NCBI GenBank assembly: GCA_018823745.1 | Contig: JAHJHR010000003.1 | Coordinates: 372,001-436,000 of the forward strand | Length of the DNA: 64,000 nt | Reading direction: 5' to 3' | Source of the DNA: Alphaproteobacteria bacterium | GTDB lineage: Bacteria; Pseudomonadota; Alphaproteobacteria; Oceanibaculales; Oceanibaculaceae | Shown here: positions 45,199 to 53,919 of the stretch, piece after piece | How the letters are laid out: every line of letters begins with the position of its first letter | How positions within the stretch are numbered: position 1 is the stretch's first letter | Notes under the pieces: generated by a model | The model's input: the letters and a program-made list of their open reading frames with translations, nothing else | Database searches by the model: none | What the model was told of the DNA's origin: nothing | Made by a program: the position numbers and the translations under genes

Positions 45199-46890
45199 TC
45201 AGGCCGCGCGCACGCCGTCGATGAAGCGTGACACGCTGCCCCGCAGCCCGGTCGATTGCCGTGCCAGTTCCTGCGAGGAGCTGAGCACCTGCACGGCGCC
45301 GGCCGAGCTGGTCTCCGCGGCATCGTTCACGCCGACAATGCTGCTCGACACCTCGCCGGTGCCGCGCGCTGCCTCGGTGGCGTTGCGGCTGATCTCCGAG
45401 GTGGCGGCCGTCTGCTGCTCAACGGCAGCCGCCACGGCGGAGGACAGGTCGTTCAGCTTGAAGATCACCTCGGCAATCGAGCTGATCGCGGTGACCGCGT
45501 CATCGATTGTCGCCTGCATGTTGTTGACCTGGGCCTGGATCTCACCGGTGGCGTTCGAGGTCTGGCTGGCCAGCGCCTTCACCTCGGAGGCAACGACTGC
45601 GAAGCCCTTGCCGGCCTCACCGGCACGGGCCGATTCGATAGTGGCATTCAGCGCCAGCAGATTGGTCTGGTCGGCGATGCCGCTGATCAGGCCGATCACC
45701 TCGGCAATCTTCTGCCCGGCCTCGGTCAGGCTCTTCACCCGGTTCTGGGCTTCCTGAGCGCTTTCGGCGGCCTGGTCGGCAACGCTGCGGGCCTCGCCCA
45801 TCTGGCGGGCGACTTCGCTGACGGTTGCGGTCAGCTCGTCAGTTGCGGAGGCGACGGTCTGCACATTGACCGAGGCTTCCTCGGCAGCGGCACTGACCGT
45901 GGCTGCCTGACGCGAAGTTTCCTCGGAGGAGGCGGACAGCGAATTCGCCGTTGCCTCCAGCTCGGTCGAGGCCGCGCTCATCACGGACAGGGCCTCGCCG
46001 ACCTCGGTCTCGAAGGTGGCAATCATCTGCGAGACGACTTCCGCGCGATCCAGTTTCGCCTGGTTCTCGCGATCCTGCTCGACCTGCAATGCCTGGCGTT
46101 CCAGGGCGTTGTCCTTGAAGATCACCATGGTGCGGGCAACATCGCCGATTTCGTCCCGGCGTTCCTGGCCGTGAATTTCGGTGCTCAGATCGCCATCCGC
46201 CAGCCGGCGCAGCGCCTGCACGGCCCGGGTCAGCGGCCCGACCACACCCTTGCTGGAGACGATCCAGCCCAGCAACCCGCCCAGCAGGATGCCACCAAGG
46301 GCAAAACCGGCGATCAGGGTCTGGACGGTCGATGCCAGCGCAGCAGTCTCGGCCGCGGTACGGTCGCCAAATTTGTCAGTGTAAATAACGAAGTCGCTCA
46401 TCTGCCGTCTCAGCGCATCGGCCGCTGACCGGCTTTTCTGCACCTGGGCCAGAATCTCCTCCTGGGCGCTGCTGACGTCCACGCCACGATGCTTAGCGGC
46501 AACCTTGAGCGTGGCAGCACTCAGTTCCGAATAGTGGCGAATGCCGCTTTCGATCTGGGTCAGCATCGCCGCCTGATCTGTGTCGGCGGTGAGCTTCAGC
46601 GCATCCAGCGCCGCGACCATTTCCTTCTGGGCATTCTGGACGGCCGGCAGCACCTCGTCATAATCGCCCGGATCGGCGGCCACGCGATATTCGCCGCGAT
46701 TCAGTTCGATCAGATTCCGGTTCATCCGCGCCGCCGTGCGGATTTCCGTGGCGGAGACATTGATCTTGTCTGCCGCGTCGCTGAGCTGCTTCAGCGCCAG
46801 CATGGATGCGATGGATATTCCCGCAGCAACCAGGGCCATGACGCCGAGAACCGCGAAAACTTTTGTGGATACCTTCAAGCGAGCAAGCAC
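45199..46890 (-). CDS. Methyl-accepting chemotaxis protein
   Basis: A 563-residue transmembrane chemoreceptor. Helix 1 lies at about 9-31, then a helical periplasmic sensor (about 32-188), helix 2 at about 190-212, HAMP (about 212-265) and a cytoplasmic coiled coil. The CheA/CheW-binding hairpin tip is IADQTNLLALNATIESARAGEAGKGFA in two adjoining parts. The sensor contains a four-helix-bundle-like segment without an obvious ligand motif. The start is GTG, with AAGGAG seven bases upstream. No che genes are adjacent; the terminator beyond it shows a single-gene unit. Its upstream region is strikingly AT-rich. Confidence 0.94.
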   Translation of the reverse strand: MLARLKVSTKVFAVLGVMALVAAGISIASMLALKQLSDAADKINVSATEIRTAARMNRNLIELNRGEYRVAADPGDYDEVLPAVQNAQKEMVAALDALKLTADTDQAAMLTQIESGIRHYSELSAATLKVAAKHRGVDVSSAQEEILAQVQKSRSAADALRRQMSDFVIYTDKFGDRTAAETAALASTVQTLIAGFALGGILLGGLLGWIVSSKGVVGPLTRAVQALRRLADGDLSTEIHGQERRDEIGDVARTMVIFKDNALERQALQVEQDRENQAKLDRAEVVSQMIATFETEVGEALSVMSAASTELEATANSLSASSEETSRQAATVSAAAEEASVNVQTVASATDELTATVSEVARQMGEARSVADQAAESAQEAQNRVKSLTEAGQKIAEVIGLISGIADQTNLLALNATIESARAGEAGKGFAVVASEVKALASQTSNATGEIQAQVNNMQATIDDAVTAISSIAEVIFKLNDLSSAVAAAVEQQTAATSEISRNATEAARGTGEVSSSIVGVNDAAETSSAGAVQVLSSSQELARQSTGLRGSVSRFIDGVRAA

Positions 46891-47110
46891 GACATTTCTC
46901 CTTATCTAGCAGAACTCGGCACCCCTATTCTTGACAATTCCGCACTGAACACAGGAAGAAATTATTCGCGCATTATTAATAAAGCATGAATCAAGTAAAA
47001 ATGAGAACGAACGTTACTTTTTTACTGAAAAAAGACTCTGGCTAATTGTGATAAGTAATTTTAGTATCGTTCGTGAACTTTATCTAACTTCAAAACTGGA
47101 ACACTCTCCT
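46891..47110. promoter_or_regulatory. AT-rich leader of the chemoreceptor gene
   Basis: These 220 bp are far richer in A and T than anything else in the window, especially 46960-47090. They hold an 8-bp inverted repeat AGTAAAAA/TTTTTACT (46994-47001, 47019-47026) and a wider one ACGAACG/CGTTCGT (47007-47013, 47068-47074). No coding frame is seen. The region probably carries the chemoreceptor promoter and may bind a regulator or nucleoid protein. I could not place a confident -10/-35 pair. Confidence 0.5.
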
Positions 47111-48037
47111 TTAAGTTGCGGCCTGGACGATCCCGACAAGGCCGATCAGCACCAGGCCCAGGCCGATGAATTCGCGCGTGGTCAGCTTCTCCCGGAAGAC
47201 GCGTTGCGAGACGATCAGGCTGAACAGCAACTCCGTCAGGCCCAGAGTGCGCACATTCGCCACCGGCTCGATGGCCATGGCGGTGAACCAGCCGATCGAG
47301 GCCAGCGCCCCCATCATCCCGGCCAGCAGGGAGATGCGCCAGGCCCGCATGACGGCGATCACGACCGGCCAGTCGCGCAACCCCAGATAGCCGAGCAGGA
47401 GAATGGTCTGGATCGATTGTGCCCAGACCAGCGCAGTCGCCGCCGCCAGCACCGGCATGTCCGGTGCGATGGCCAGCGCGGCACCACGATAGCCGACCGC
47501 CGAGAAGGCAAACATCGCGCCCGAGGCGATGCCAATCAATGCCGGGCGCGAGGTCAGCCCGGTCAGCAGGCTTTTCGCCGAAAGCTCGCCGGCCGGGGCC
47601 GACACCATGATGACGCCCATGGTCGCAATCAGGATGGCCAGGATGGCCGGCAGGGTCACCGGGTCGCCCAGCAGCACCGCGCCGAAAATGGCGACCTGGA
47701 TGATCTCGGTCTTGGAATAGGCGACGCCCAGGGCGAAATTCCGCTCCGCCATGGCGCGCAGTAGCAACGCCGTGGCGGCAATCTGCGCCACCGCCCCGCC
47801 GGCAACCCAGAAGACGAAAGCGAGGTTGGGCGCCGGGATCGATCCGCCGCTCCACAGCAGCACGATGGCCAGCCAGGCGATGGCGAAGGGCAGGCCATAG
47901 AGGAAGCGCACCAGCGTCGCCCCCATCGTCCCCAGACCGCCGACCAGGCTGCGCTGGGCGGCGTTGCGGATGGTCTGCGCGAAGGCAGCCCAGATGGTGA
48001 TGGGAATCCAGATCCAGGAAAGATCGGCGAGGGACAT
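47111..48037 (-). CDS. EamA/DMT-family permease
   Basis: An inner-membrane transporter of 308 residues with about ten hydrophobic helices in two repeats. It opens with LSWIWIPITIWAAFAQTIRN, and the second half starts near SRPALIGIASGAMFAFSAVGY. It is a member of the drug/metabolite superfamily but not closely like the copy at 1020-1952. Substrate unknown. It lies upstream of the chemoreceptor gene on the same strand across the AT-rich gap, and divergent from the RutE-like gene. Confidence 0.83.
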   Translation of the reverse strand: MSLADLSWIWIPITIWAAFAQTIRNAAQRSLVGGLGTMGATLVRFLYGLPFAIAWLAIVLLWSGGSIPAPNLAFVFWVAGGAVAQIAATALLLRAMAERNFALGVAYSKTEIIQVAIFGAVLLGDPVTLPAILAILIATMGVIMVSAPAGELSAKSLLTGLTSRPALIGIASGAMFAFSAVGYRGAALAIAPDMPVLAAATALVWAQSIQTILLLGYLGLRDWPVVIAVMRAWRISLLAGMMGALASIGWFTAMAIEPVANVRTLGLTELLFSLIVSQRVFREKLTTREFIGLGLVLIGLVGIVQAAT

Positions 48038-48213
48038 GCGCGGTATCCGGCTGACGAGGACAGAGCGTCACTCTAGAACCAGTTTGCGCCGGCCAGCCCT
48101 GCTTTCTCGTCAGCCCCGCCCTTTCTCGCAATTGCGAAAGCAAGGCTGGCGGGCGCGGGCAGTCGGGCCTAATCTGCGTTTCAATCCACACCGCTATCGC
48201 CAGGAACAACCCG

Positions 48214-48804
48214 ATGCGCAAAACCCTGCCGGAAGACGGCCTCGACCTGATCTTCCGCGACGCCCGCACCTATAACAGCTTCGCCCCCACCCCGGTCGAC
48301 CCCGCCCTGCTGCGGCGGGTCTACGATCTGGCGAAGATGGGGCCGACAGCCGCGAATTCGCAGCCTGCTCGCATGGTCTTCGTCACCTCGCCCGAGGCGA
48401 AGGAGAAGCTGAAGCCTGCACTGGCGCCCAACAATGTGGAAAAGACCCTGGCTGCCCCGGTCATCGTGATCTTCGCCCATGATCTGGAATTCTACGACAA
48501 CCTGCCCAAGACCTTCCCACATGTCGATGCCCGCGCCTGGTTCGTCGGCAAGCCGGCGCATATCGAGGCCACGGCCTTCCGCAACGGCACGCTGCAGGCC
48601 GCGTATTTCATGATCGCCGCCCGCGCGCTGGGGCTGGATTGTGGGCCGATGTCCGGCTTCGACAATGCCAAAGTGGACGAGGCCTTTTTCGCCGGCACCG
48701 CCTGGAAATCCAATTTCATCTGCAATCTGGGCCATGGCACGACCGACAAGCTGTTCGGCCGCCTGCCGCGGCTGGAGTTCGACGAAGCCTGCCGGATCGA
48801 CTAG
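48214..48804 (+). CDS. RutE/HadB-type nitroreductase (malonic semialdehyde reductase-like)
   Basis: An FMN-dependent oxidoreductase of 196 residues in the nitroreductase superfamily. [18 protein letters not shown] and [17 protein letters not shown] match the RutE group, as do the C-terminal [17 protein letters not shown] and FICNLGHG. RutE reduces malonic semialdehyde from uracil breakdown to 3-hydroxypropionate. No other rut genes are present here, so the physiological substrate may differ. ATG follows AGGAAC. The efflux-type transporter starts three bases after its stop, suggesting a two-gene operon. Confidence 0.88.
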   Translation: MRKTLPEDGLDLIFRDARTYNSFAPTPVDPALLRRVYDLAKMGPTAANSQPARMVFVTSPEAKEKLKPALAPNNVEKTLAAPVIVIFAHDLEFYDNLPKTFPHVDARAWFVGKPAHIEATAFRNGTLQAAYFMIAARALGLDCGPMSGFDNAKVDEAFFAGTAWKSNFICNLGHGTTDKLFGRLPRLEFDEACRID

Positions 48805-48807
48805 ACC

Positions 48808-49995
48808 ATGCCCTCTGCCCTGCGCCTCGCGCTGATCCTGGGCGCGCTGACCGCCTTTGCGCCGATGTCGATTGACATGTACCTGCCCGCCTTCCCGGCG
48901 ATGCAGCAGGATTTCGCCACCAATGCCGGCCATGTCCAGCTGACCCTGTCGGTCTTCCTGCTGGGGCTGTCGCTCGGCCAGATCTTCTATGGCCCGCTGG
49001 CCGACCGCTACGGGCGAAAGCCGCCGCTTTATGTCGGCATCGCGCTGTACACGGTCGCCTCGGTCGCGATTGCCCTGTCGACGACCATCGACAGCCTGAT
49101 CCTGCTGCGCTTCGCCCAGGCGCTGGGCGGCTGCTCGGGCATGGTGATTGCCCGCGCCATGGTGCGTGATCTGTTCGACGAGCGCGGCTCGGCCAAGATG
49201 TACGCGCAATTGATGCTGGTCATGGGCGCGGCGCCGATCCTGGCGCCAATCCTGGGCGGCTATGTCCTGCTGGTCGCCAACTGGCACGCCATCTTCTGGA
49301 TTCTGGCGGTCTTCGGCGGTGCCTGTCTGACCGCCGTCGTCTTCGCCCTGCCGGAAAGCCTGCCGGCCGAGCGGCGCGGTGCCGGTGGCCTCGGCCCGGC
49401 ACTGGTCAATTACGGCTTCCTGCTGCGCAGCCCCGCCTTCCTGGCGTTCGCCATGACCGGGGGCTGCATCCAGGCCGGGATGTTCGCCTATATCACCGGG
49501 TCACCCTTCGTCTTCATCGACCTCTACAAGGTGCCGGCGGAGCAATATGGCTATCTGTTCGGGCTGAACGCTCTCGGCCTGATCGCCTCCTCGCAGATCA
49601 ACCACCGGCTGCTGTCGCGCTATAGCGGCCGGCAGATCCTGAACACCGCCGTGCCGGTGATCGCCACGGCGGCGCTGGTCCTGGCCGCCCTGGCCGCAAC
49701 CGGCACCGGCGGGCTGCTCGGCATTGTGGTGCCGCTGTTCTTCTGCATCGCCGGCATGGGCTTCGTCGGCCCGAATGCGCTGGCGGCAGCCATGGCCCCG
49801 CATGGCCGGATCGCCGGCAGTGCCTCCGCCCTGCTGGGGGTGCTGCAATTCGGCACCGGAGCCATGGCCGGCACGATTGTCGGGCTGCTGAATGACGGTA
49901 GTGCCCGGCCGATGGCCTTCACCATTGCCGGTCTTGCCTGCTGTGCTGCGGCGCTGCGCTTCTTCGTCCTGCCCCGCTTCAACCGGCCGGCCTGA
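48808..49995 (+). CDS. Bcr/CflA-family MFS multidrug exporter
   Basis: A major-facilitator exporter of 395 residues with about twelve helices. The Bcr/CflA signature at the N-terminus is LTAFAPMSIDMYLPAFPAM, followed by the MFS loop GPLADRYGRKP between helices 2 and 3 and QALGGCSGMVIARAMVRDLF. It would export drugs or small metabolites by proton antiport. Its tight linkage to the RutE-like reductase suggests a detoxification pair, but that is only inferred from spacing. Confidence 0.9.
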   Translation: MPSALRLALILGALTAFAPMSIDMYLPAFPAMQQDFATNAGHVQLTLSVFLLGLSLGQIFYGPLADRYGRKPPLYVGIALYTVASVAIALSTTIDSLILLRFAQALGGCSGMVIARAMVRDLFDERGSAKMYAQLMLVMGAAPILAPILGGYVLLVANWHAIFWILAVFGGACLTAVVFALPESLPAERRGAGGLGPALVNYGFLLRSPAFLAFAMTGGCIQAGMFAYITGSPFVFIDLYKVPAEQYGYLFGLNALGLIASSQINHRLLSRYSGRQILNTAVPVIATAALVLAALAATGTGGLLGIVVPLFFCIAGMGFVGPNALAAAMAPHGRIAGSASALLGVLQFGTGAMAGTIVGLLNDGSARPMAFTIAGLACCAAALRFFVLPRFNRPA

Positions 49996-50190
49996 CACCC
50001 TCCCACGACGGACACATTCCGATGACGAAAAACACACGCTGCAATCACGACAGCGTGACGATGCTTGATTTTACCAGTGCGCAGGATTCGGTCACTTTGG
50101 CTGTGTAATAAATAGCCGGGCAGGCCAATAACGCTTTCCAGAAGGCCGTTTATTACTTTTGCTTCAAATGTCCTTGTCTGGAGAAATGCG

Positions 50191-50493
50191 ATGAACCGCT
50201 CTGCAATGGCGCTTGGCGCCGCCCTCGTCACCGCCCTCGGCGTTTCCATGCTGAACAACGCCCAGGCCCAGTCCACCAATGTGGAAAAATGCTTCGGCGT
50301 CTCGCTGGCCGGCAAGAATGACTGCGCCGCCGGTCCCGGCACCACCTGCGCCGGCACCTCGAAGGTCGATTACCAGGGCAATGCCTGGAAGCTGGTGCCG
50401 AAAGGCTCCTGCGAGACCATGGTCATCAAGACCAGCGACGGCAAGGAAGTGAAGGGCAGCCTCAAGGCGCTGAACCGCAACCTGCCGAGCTAA
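50191..50493 (+). CDS. bufA1: Bufferin precursor, DUF2282 (BufA1-type RiPP)
   Basis: A 100-residue secreted peptide of the DUF2282 family. A signal peptide ends at about residue 26 (NNAQA-QS). The mature part has the four conserved cysteines 34, 45, 53 and 74 in [22 protein letters not shown] and VPKGSC. In characterised bufferins the central cysteines become thiooxazoles that bind copper, giving periplasmic metal buffering. ATG follows GGAGA by seven bases. The enzyme and partner genes follow directly. The 195-bp leader contains a CACGCT/AGCGTG inverted repeat (50035-50057); no sigma factor or anti-sigma gene is adjacent, unlike in many bufferin loci. Confidence 0.92.
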   Translation: MNRSAMALGAALVTALGVSMLNNAQAQSTNVEKCFGVSLAGKNDCAAGPGTTCAGTSKVDYQGNAWKLVPKGSCETMVIKTSDGKEVKGSLKALNRNLPS

Positions 50494-50569
50494 TCCTCTA
50501 CCGCAGCGCCGGCCGCCCCTCATCATGGTCAGCGGCCGGCAGCCTGCCCTTCCAGCCGAAAGCAATGGC

Positions 50570-51415
50570 ATGGTCTCGTCTTCGATCCCGCAGCGCGTCG
50601 GCGTTGGCCTGAAGCTGGAGCATTACCCGGCCATCGCCGGCAGCCTGCCGGATATCGGCTGGTTCGAGATTCATGCCGAGAATTTTATGGTCGCGGGTGG
50701 CCCCCGGCTGCGGCTGCTTGAGCATATCCGCCATCACTACCCGCTTTCACTGCATGGCATCGGTCTGTCGCTGGGCGGTGTGGAGCGCCCCGACCCGGCG
50801 CATCTGGCAGCACTGCGCCGATTGATCGACCGGTTCTCGCCCGGCCTCGTCTCCGAACATCTGGCCTGGAGCAGCGTCGGCGACACCTATTTCGCCGATC
50901 TGCTGCCGTTGCCACTGAATGCCGGCTCTCTGGCGCTGGTGGCCCGCAATATCGAGATCGCCCAGGACCATCTGAAATGCCGGATACTGATCGAGAACCC
51001 CTCGAATTATCTGGCCTTCACCGATGCCGAGTTGCCGGAGCAGGAATTCCTGGCCGGGCTGGTGCAGCGCACCGGCTGCGGCCTGCTGCTTGATGTGAAC
51101 AATCTGTATATCAGCCACCGGAATATCGGCCTCGACATCAATGTCTATCTGGCAGGGCTGCCGCAGGATGCCATCGGCGAAATCCATCTGGCCGGCCATG
51201 TTGTCGAGTCCCATGGCAGCGGCGATCTGCTGATCGATACTCATTCAACCGCCGTGACGGCGCCGGTGCGCGCAGTGTTCGAGCATGTCATCCAGCGCTT
51301 CGGGCCGCGCCCCACTCTGATTGAATGGGATAACGACCTGCCGGAATGGGATGTCCTCCTGGCCGAGGCCCGGATAGCCGGACAGGTGCTGGACCGGATT
51401 CCCGCCGATGCCTGA
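50570..51415 (+). CDS. bufB: DUF692 multinuclear non-heme iron enzyme (BufB)
   Basis: The maturase of the bufferin operon, a TIM-barrel MNIO enzyme that oxidises cysteines of the precursor. From ATG 50570 it is 281 residues and starts just before GVGLKLEHYP, as relatives do; an ATG at 50525 would add 15 residues and also lacks a clear ribosome site. Iron-binding positions are visible in FEIHAENFM, LHGIGLSLG, ENPSNYL, LLDVNNLYIS, EIHLAGH, DTHS and IEWDND. It overlaps the partner gene by eight bases and follows the precursor by under 80 bp. Confidence 0.93.
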   Translation: MVSSSIPQRVGVGLKLEHYPAIAGSLPDIGWFEIHAENFMVAGGPRLRLLEHIRHHYPLSLHGIGLSLGGVERPDPAHLAALRRLIDRFSPGLVSEHLAWSSVGDTYFADLLPLPLNAGSLALVARNIEIAQDHLKCRILIENPSNYLAFTDAELPEQEFLAGLVQRTGCGLLLDVNNLYISHRNIGLDINVYLAGLPQDAIGEIHLAGHVVESHGSGDLLIDTHSTAVTAPVRAVFEHVIQRFGPRPTLIEWDNDLPEWDVLLAEARIAGQVLDRIPADA

Positions 51416-52184
51416 TCTCAGCACCCTGCAACGCGATTTCGCCACTGCCCTGCAAACCCGGCAGACGCTGCCTGACGGGTATCTGCCGGCGGCGCACCAG
51501 ACGCGTTTCGCCATCTATCTGAACAATGTGCATCACGGGCTGGCGCAGAGCCTGGCGGCGGCCTATCCGGTGGTCAGGCGACTGGTGGGCGAGGAATTCT
51601 TTTTCGCGGCGGCCGGTCTCTATGTCACCGAAAACCTGCCGCGCAGCCGCTCGCTGACCCTGTATGGCGCAGATTTCCCACGCTTCCTGTATCGCTTCCC
51701 GCCAGCCCGCAGCCTGCCCTATCTGGCCGATATCGCCCGGCTCGAACGGGCCGCGCTGGAGGCCCTGCATGCGCCAGACGATCCCGTCGCCAGCCAGGCC
51801 GATCTGTTCGCGCTGGGCGATGCCCTCTCCGAAACACCTCTGGCACTGCACCCGGCCACAAGGCTGGTGGTCTCGCGCCATCCGGTGCTGGCAATCCATG
51901 ACGCCAATCAGGCGGCGGACACCGCCACCCGGGCGATAGAAGCGACACCGCAGGCGGTTCTGGTGTTCCGGCAGGATGACGGCCTGTGCCGGCAGGCGGT
52001 GGCACCCGCCGACGCGATCCTGCTGCGCCGGCTGAAGGCAGGATGGAGCCTGTCGCGTATTGCCGGAGACTGCCCCGCTGTCCATGCCGGCGGCGGTCTC
52101 GTCTCACGCTTTCAGCGCCTGTCTTTGCTGCCTGTCTTCGCCCGGCCGCCCCTGGATATCCACCCCCTGGAGACCCGACCATGA
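51408..52184 (+). CDS. bufC: DUF2063 precursor-recognition partner (BufC)
   Basis: The partner protein of the MNIO enzyme, 258 residues. The N-terminal DUF2063 domain (about 3-95) reads LQRDFATALQTR, then FAIYLNNVHHGLAQSLAAAYPVVRRLVG; the C-terminal part is a RiPP-recognition-like region. In bufferin systems it delivers the precursor to the DUF692 enzyme. Its ATG overlaps bufB by eight bases and its stop overlaps the DoxX gene by four, so all three are translationally coupled. No transmembrane segments are seen. Confidence 0.92.
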   Translation: MPDLSTLQRDFATALQTRQTLPDGYLPAAHQTRFAIYLNNVHHGLAQSLAAAYPVVRRLVGEEFFFAAAGLYVTENLPRSRSLTLYGADFPRFLYRFPPARSLPYLADIARLERAALEALHAPDDPVASQADLFALGDALSETPLALHPATRLVVSRHPVLAIHDANQAADTATRAIEATPQAVLVFRQDDGLCRQAVAPADAILLRRLKAGWSLSRIAGDCPAVHAGGGLVSRFQRLSLLPVFARPPLDIHPLETRP

Positions 52185-52639
52185 CGAACACTGTGATCGC
52201 CCGCCTGCACCATGCCCTGCTGCGCCTGCAAACAGTTCTGGAGCCACTGGCGCTGCTCGCCCTGCGCCTGCCGGTCGCGGTGGTGTTCTGGCGGTCTGCC
52301 CGCACCAAGGTGGAAGGCTGGAACATCTTCGCCCCGACCGATGGCGCCTTCTTCCTGTTCCAGCATGAATACGGCCTGCCCTTCCCGGTGCTGTCGACCT
52401 ATGCGGCGACGCTGGCGGAGCATGTCCTGCCGGTCCTGCTGGTGCTGGGCCTGGCCACCCGCCTGGGCGCGCTGGGGATGCTGGTCATGACGCTGGTGAT
52501 CCAGATCTTCGTCTATCCCGACGCCTGGCTGAGCGCCCATATGTTCTGGGCCACCATCCTGTTTGCCGTGCTGGCACTGGGGCCGGGAAAACTGTCGCTG
52601 GACCATCTGATTGCCCGGCGTCTCCCCGCGGCGCTCTAG
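52181..52639 (+). CDS. bufD: DoxX-family membrane protein of the bufferin operon
   Basis: A 152-residue inner-membrane protein with four helices, of the DoxX family that regularly ends bufferin operons. Hydrophobic segments include LALLALRLPVAVVFWRSA, HVLPVLLVLGLATRLGA and FWATILFAVLALG. A charged pair, TKVEGWNIF, follows the first helix. The ATG overlaps the bufC stop (ATGA). DoxX proteins are thought to handle redox or quinone-linked chemistry, but their role with bufferins is unresolved. The symbol is by position in the operon. Confidence 0.85.
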   Translation: MTNTVIARLHHALLRLQTVLEPLALLALRLPVAVVFWRSARTKVEGWNIFAPTDGAFFLFQHEYGLPFPVLSTYAATLAEHVLPVLLVLGLATRLGALGMLVMTLVIQIFVYPDAWLSAHMFWATILFAVLALGPGKLSLDHLIARRLPAAL

Positions 52640-52649
52640 CAATCCGAGG

Positions 52650-53414
52650 GTGCTGCCCTATCTAGATGGCGTGCAGACTGACGAACCCCCAAGAAAGCCG
52701 AGACGCGGCCGCGCCTTAGGCTGGCTGCTGGCGCTTGCCCTGCTGATCGGCGGGCCGGTGCTGGCGATCCATCAATCCTGGATTCAGATACCGGCCAACT
52801 GGGCGCCCTGGGGCGATGTCGAGCTGGAGGCCCCGCCTTCCTGGCTGGCGCGCTCGCAGATCAACAGCCTGGTCGCCGATCCGCCTTCCTGCCTGGCAGC
52901 ACTGGAGCGCACGGCACTGCGCTATACCCCGATGCCGGAAAAGCCGCTGGTCAAAGGCTGCGGCTATCTCAACGGCGTGCGCCTTGAACGCTCGCAGATC
53001 GCCTATAGCAGCGGCGTGGCGGCGAATTGCCCGGTGGTCGCGGCGCTGTACTGGTATGAGCGCGATCTGCAACAGGCGGCGCGGGAGCATCTGGGCACGG
53101 AGATCGCGCGGATCGAGCATCTCGGCATCTATGCGTGCCGCAACGTCTATGGCCGCAGCGCAGGACGGATGAGCCAGCACGCCACCGCCAATGCCATCGA
53201 TATCGGCGGCTTCCGCCTGAAGAATGGCGAGACAGTCTCGGTGCTGCGGGACTGGCCCAAGGACGGGCCGGCTGACAGCCCCGAATCGCGCTTCCTGAAA
53301 GCCGCCCGCGACAGTGCCTGCCGCTATTTCAACACCGTGTTGGGGCCGGAGTACAACACCGCCCATGCCGATCACTTCCATCTGGATCTCGGCAAGTCCC
53401 GCATCTGCCGTTAG
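52650..53414 (+). CDS. Extensin-like (M15-type fold) periplasmic protein
   Basis: An extensin-family protein of about 254 residues. One N-terminal membrane helix (GWLLALALLIGGPVLAI) precedes a periplasmic domain. The metal-peptidase-like ligands are SQHATANAIDIGGF and HADHFHLDLG, resembling zinc D,D-peptidases of the M15/VanY fold; two cysteine pairs may form disulfides. The start is uncertain: TTG 52611, GTG 52650 and GTG 52671 are in frame and none has an ideal ribosome site. It begins just after the DoxX stop and may be a fifth member of the bufferin operon. A role in cell-wall trimming is likely but unproven. Confidence 0.82.
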   Translation: MLPYLDGVQTDEPPRKPRRGRALGWLLALALLIGGPVLAIHQSWIQIPANWAPWGDVELEAPPSWLARSQINSLVADPPSCLAALERTALRYTPMPEKPLVKGCGYLNGVRLERSQIAYSSGVAANCPVVAALYWYERDLQQAAREHLGTEIARIEHLGIYACRNVYGRSAGRMSQHATANAIDIGGFRLKNGETVSVLRDWPKDGPADSPESRFLKAARDSACRYFNTVLGPEYNTAHADHFHLDLGKSRICR

Positions 53415-53424
53415 GAACGGGGCG

Positions 53425-53919
53425 CTAACGGAAGCGGCAGACCATCAGATACTCGTCATGATAGACGCCATCGACCAGAAGGCTGCGCGGCTCGGTGCCA
53501 TAGATCTCGAAGCCATGGCGCTGATAGAGCCGCAGGGCCGGCGGGTTATCGACCGCCACCGCGCAATGCAGCTGCACCACATGTGGCCGGGCGGCGGCGA
53601 TGACTGTCTCGATCAGCCGGTCGGCGAGACCACTGGCCCGATGCCCCGGCTGGACATAAACCCCGAACAGAATGCCGCGATGGCTTTCCTTCACCGCAGC
53701 AAAGGGCGCAAAACAGGCGGAGCCGACAAGCACGCCATCCAGACGGGCGGCGAAGATATGGCTGCGGCCGGTCATGCCGGCCTGCCATTCCTCCGGCGTC
53801 TGCCGGCTTTCCGTCTCCCAGTCGCCCCCGAAGGCGGCGGGGTGGCGTTGCAGGGCGTCCAGGCGCAGCGCCTTCCACTCCCGCCACTGCGCCGGGGTAA
53901 GCTGTTCAATCACCGGCAT
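53425..53919 (-). CDS. GNAT-family N-acetyltransferase coupled to the TOMM gene
   Basis: A 164-residue acetyl-CoA-dependent acyltransferase: LDGVLVGSACFAP, then GVYVQPGHRASGLADRLIETV, which holds the CoA loop, and VDNPPALRLYQRHGFEIYG. ATG at 53919 shares one base with the stop of the cyclodehydratase gene (TGATG), indicating coupled translation. In azole RiPP pathways such enzymes can acetylate the peptide product or protect the producer. Here it is the only tailoring enzyme seen. Its stop converges with the extensin-like gene. Confidence 0.85.
   Translation of the reverse strand: MPVIEQLTPAQWREWKALRLDALQRHPAAFGGDWETESRQTPEEWQAGMTGRSHIFAARLDGVLVGSACFAPFAAVKESHRGILFGVYVQPGHRASGLADRLIETVIAAARPHVVQLHCAVAVDNPPALRLYQRHGFEIYGTEPRSLLVDGVYHDEYLMVCRFR

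Noticed and set aside
50525..50569. Fifteen-residue longer start for the DUF692 enzyme
   Set aside because: It is possible, but there is no ribosome site, and family members begin just before GVGLK, which fits ATG 50570.
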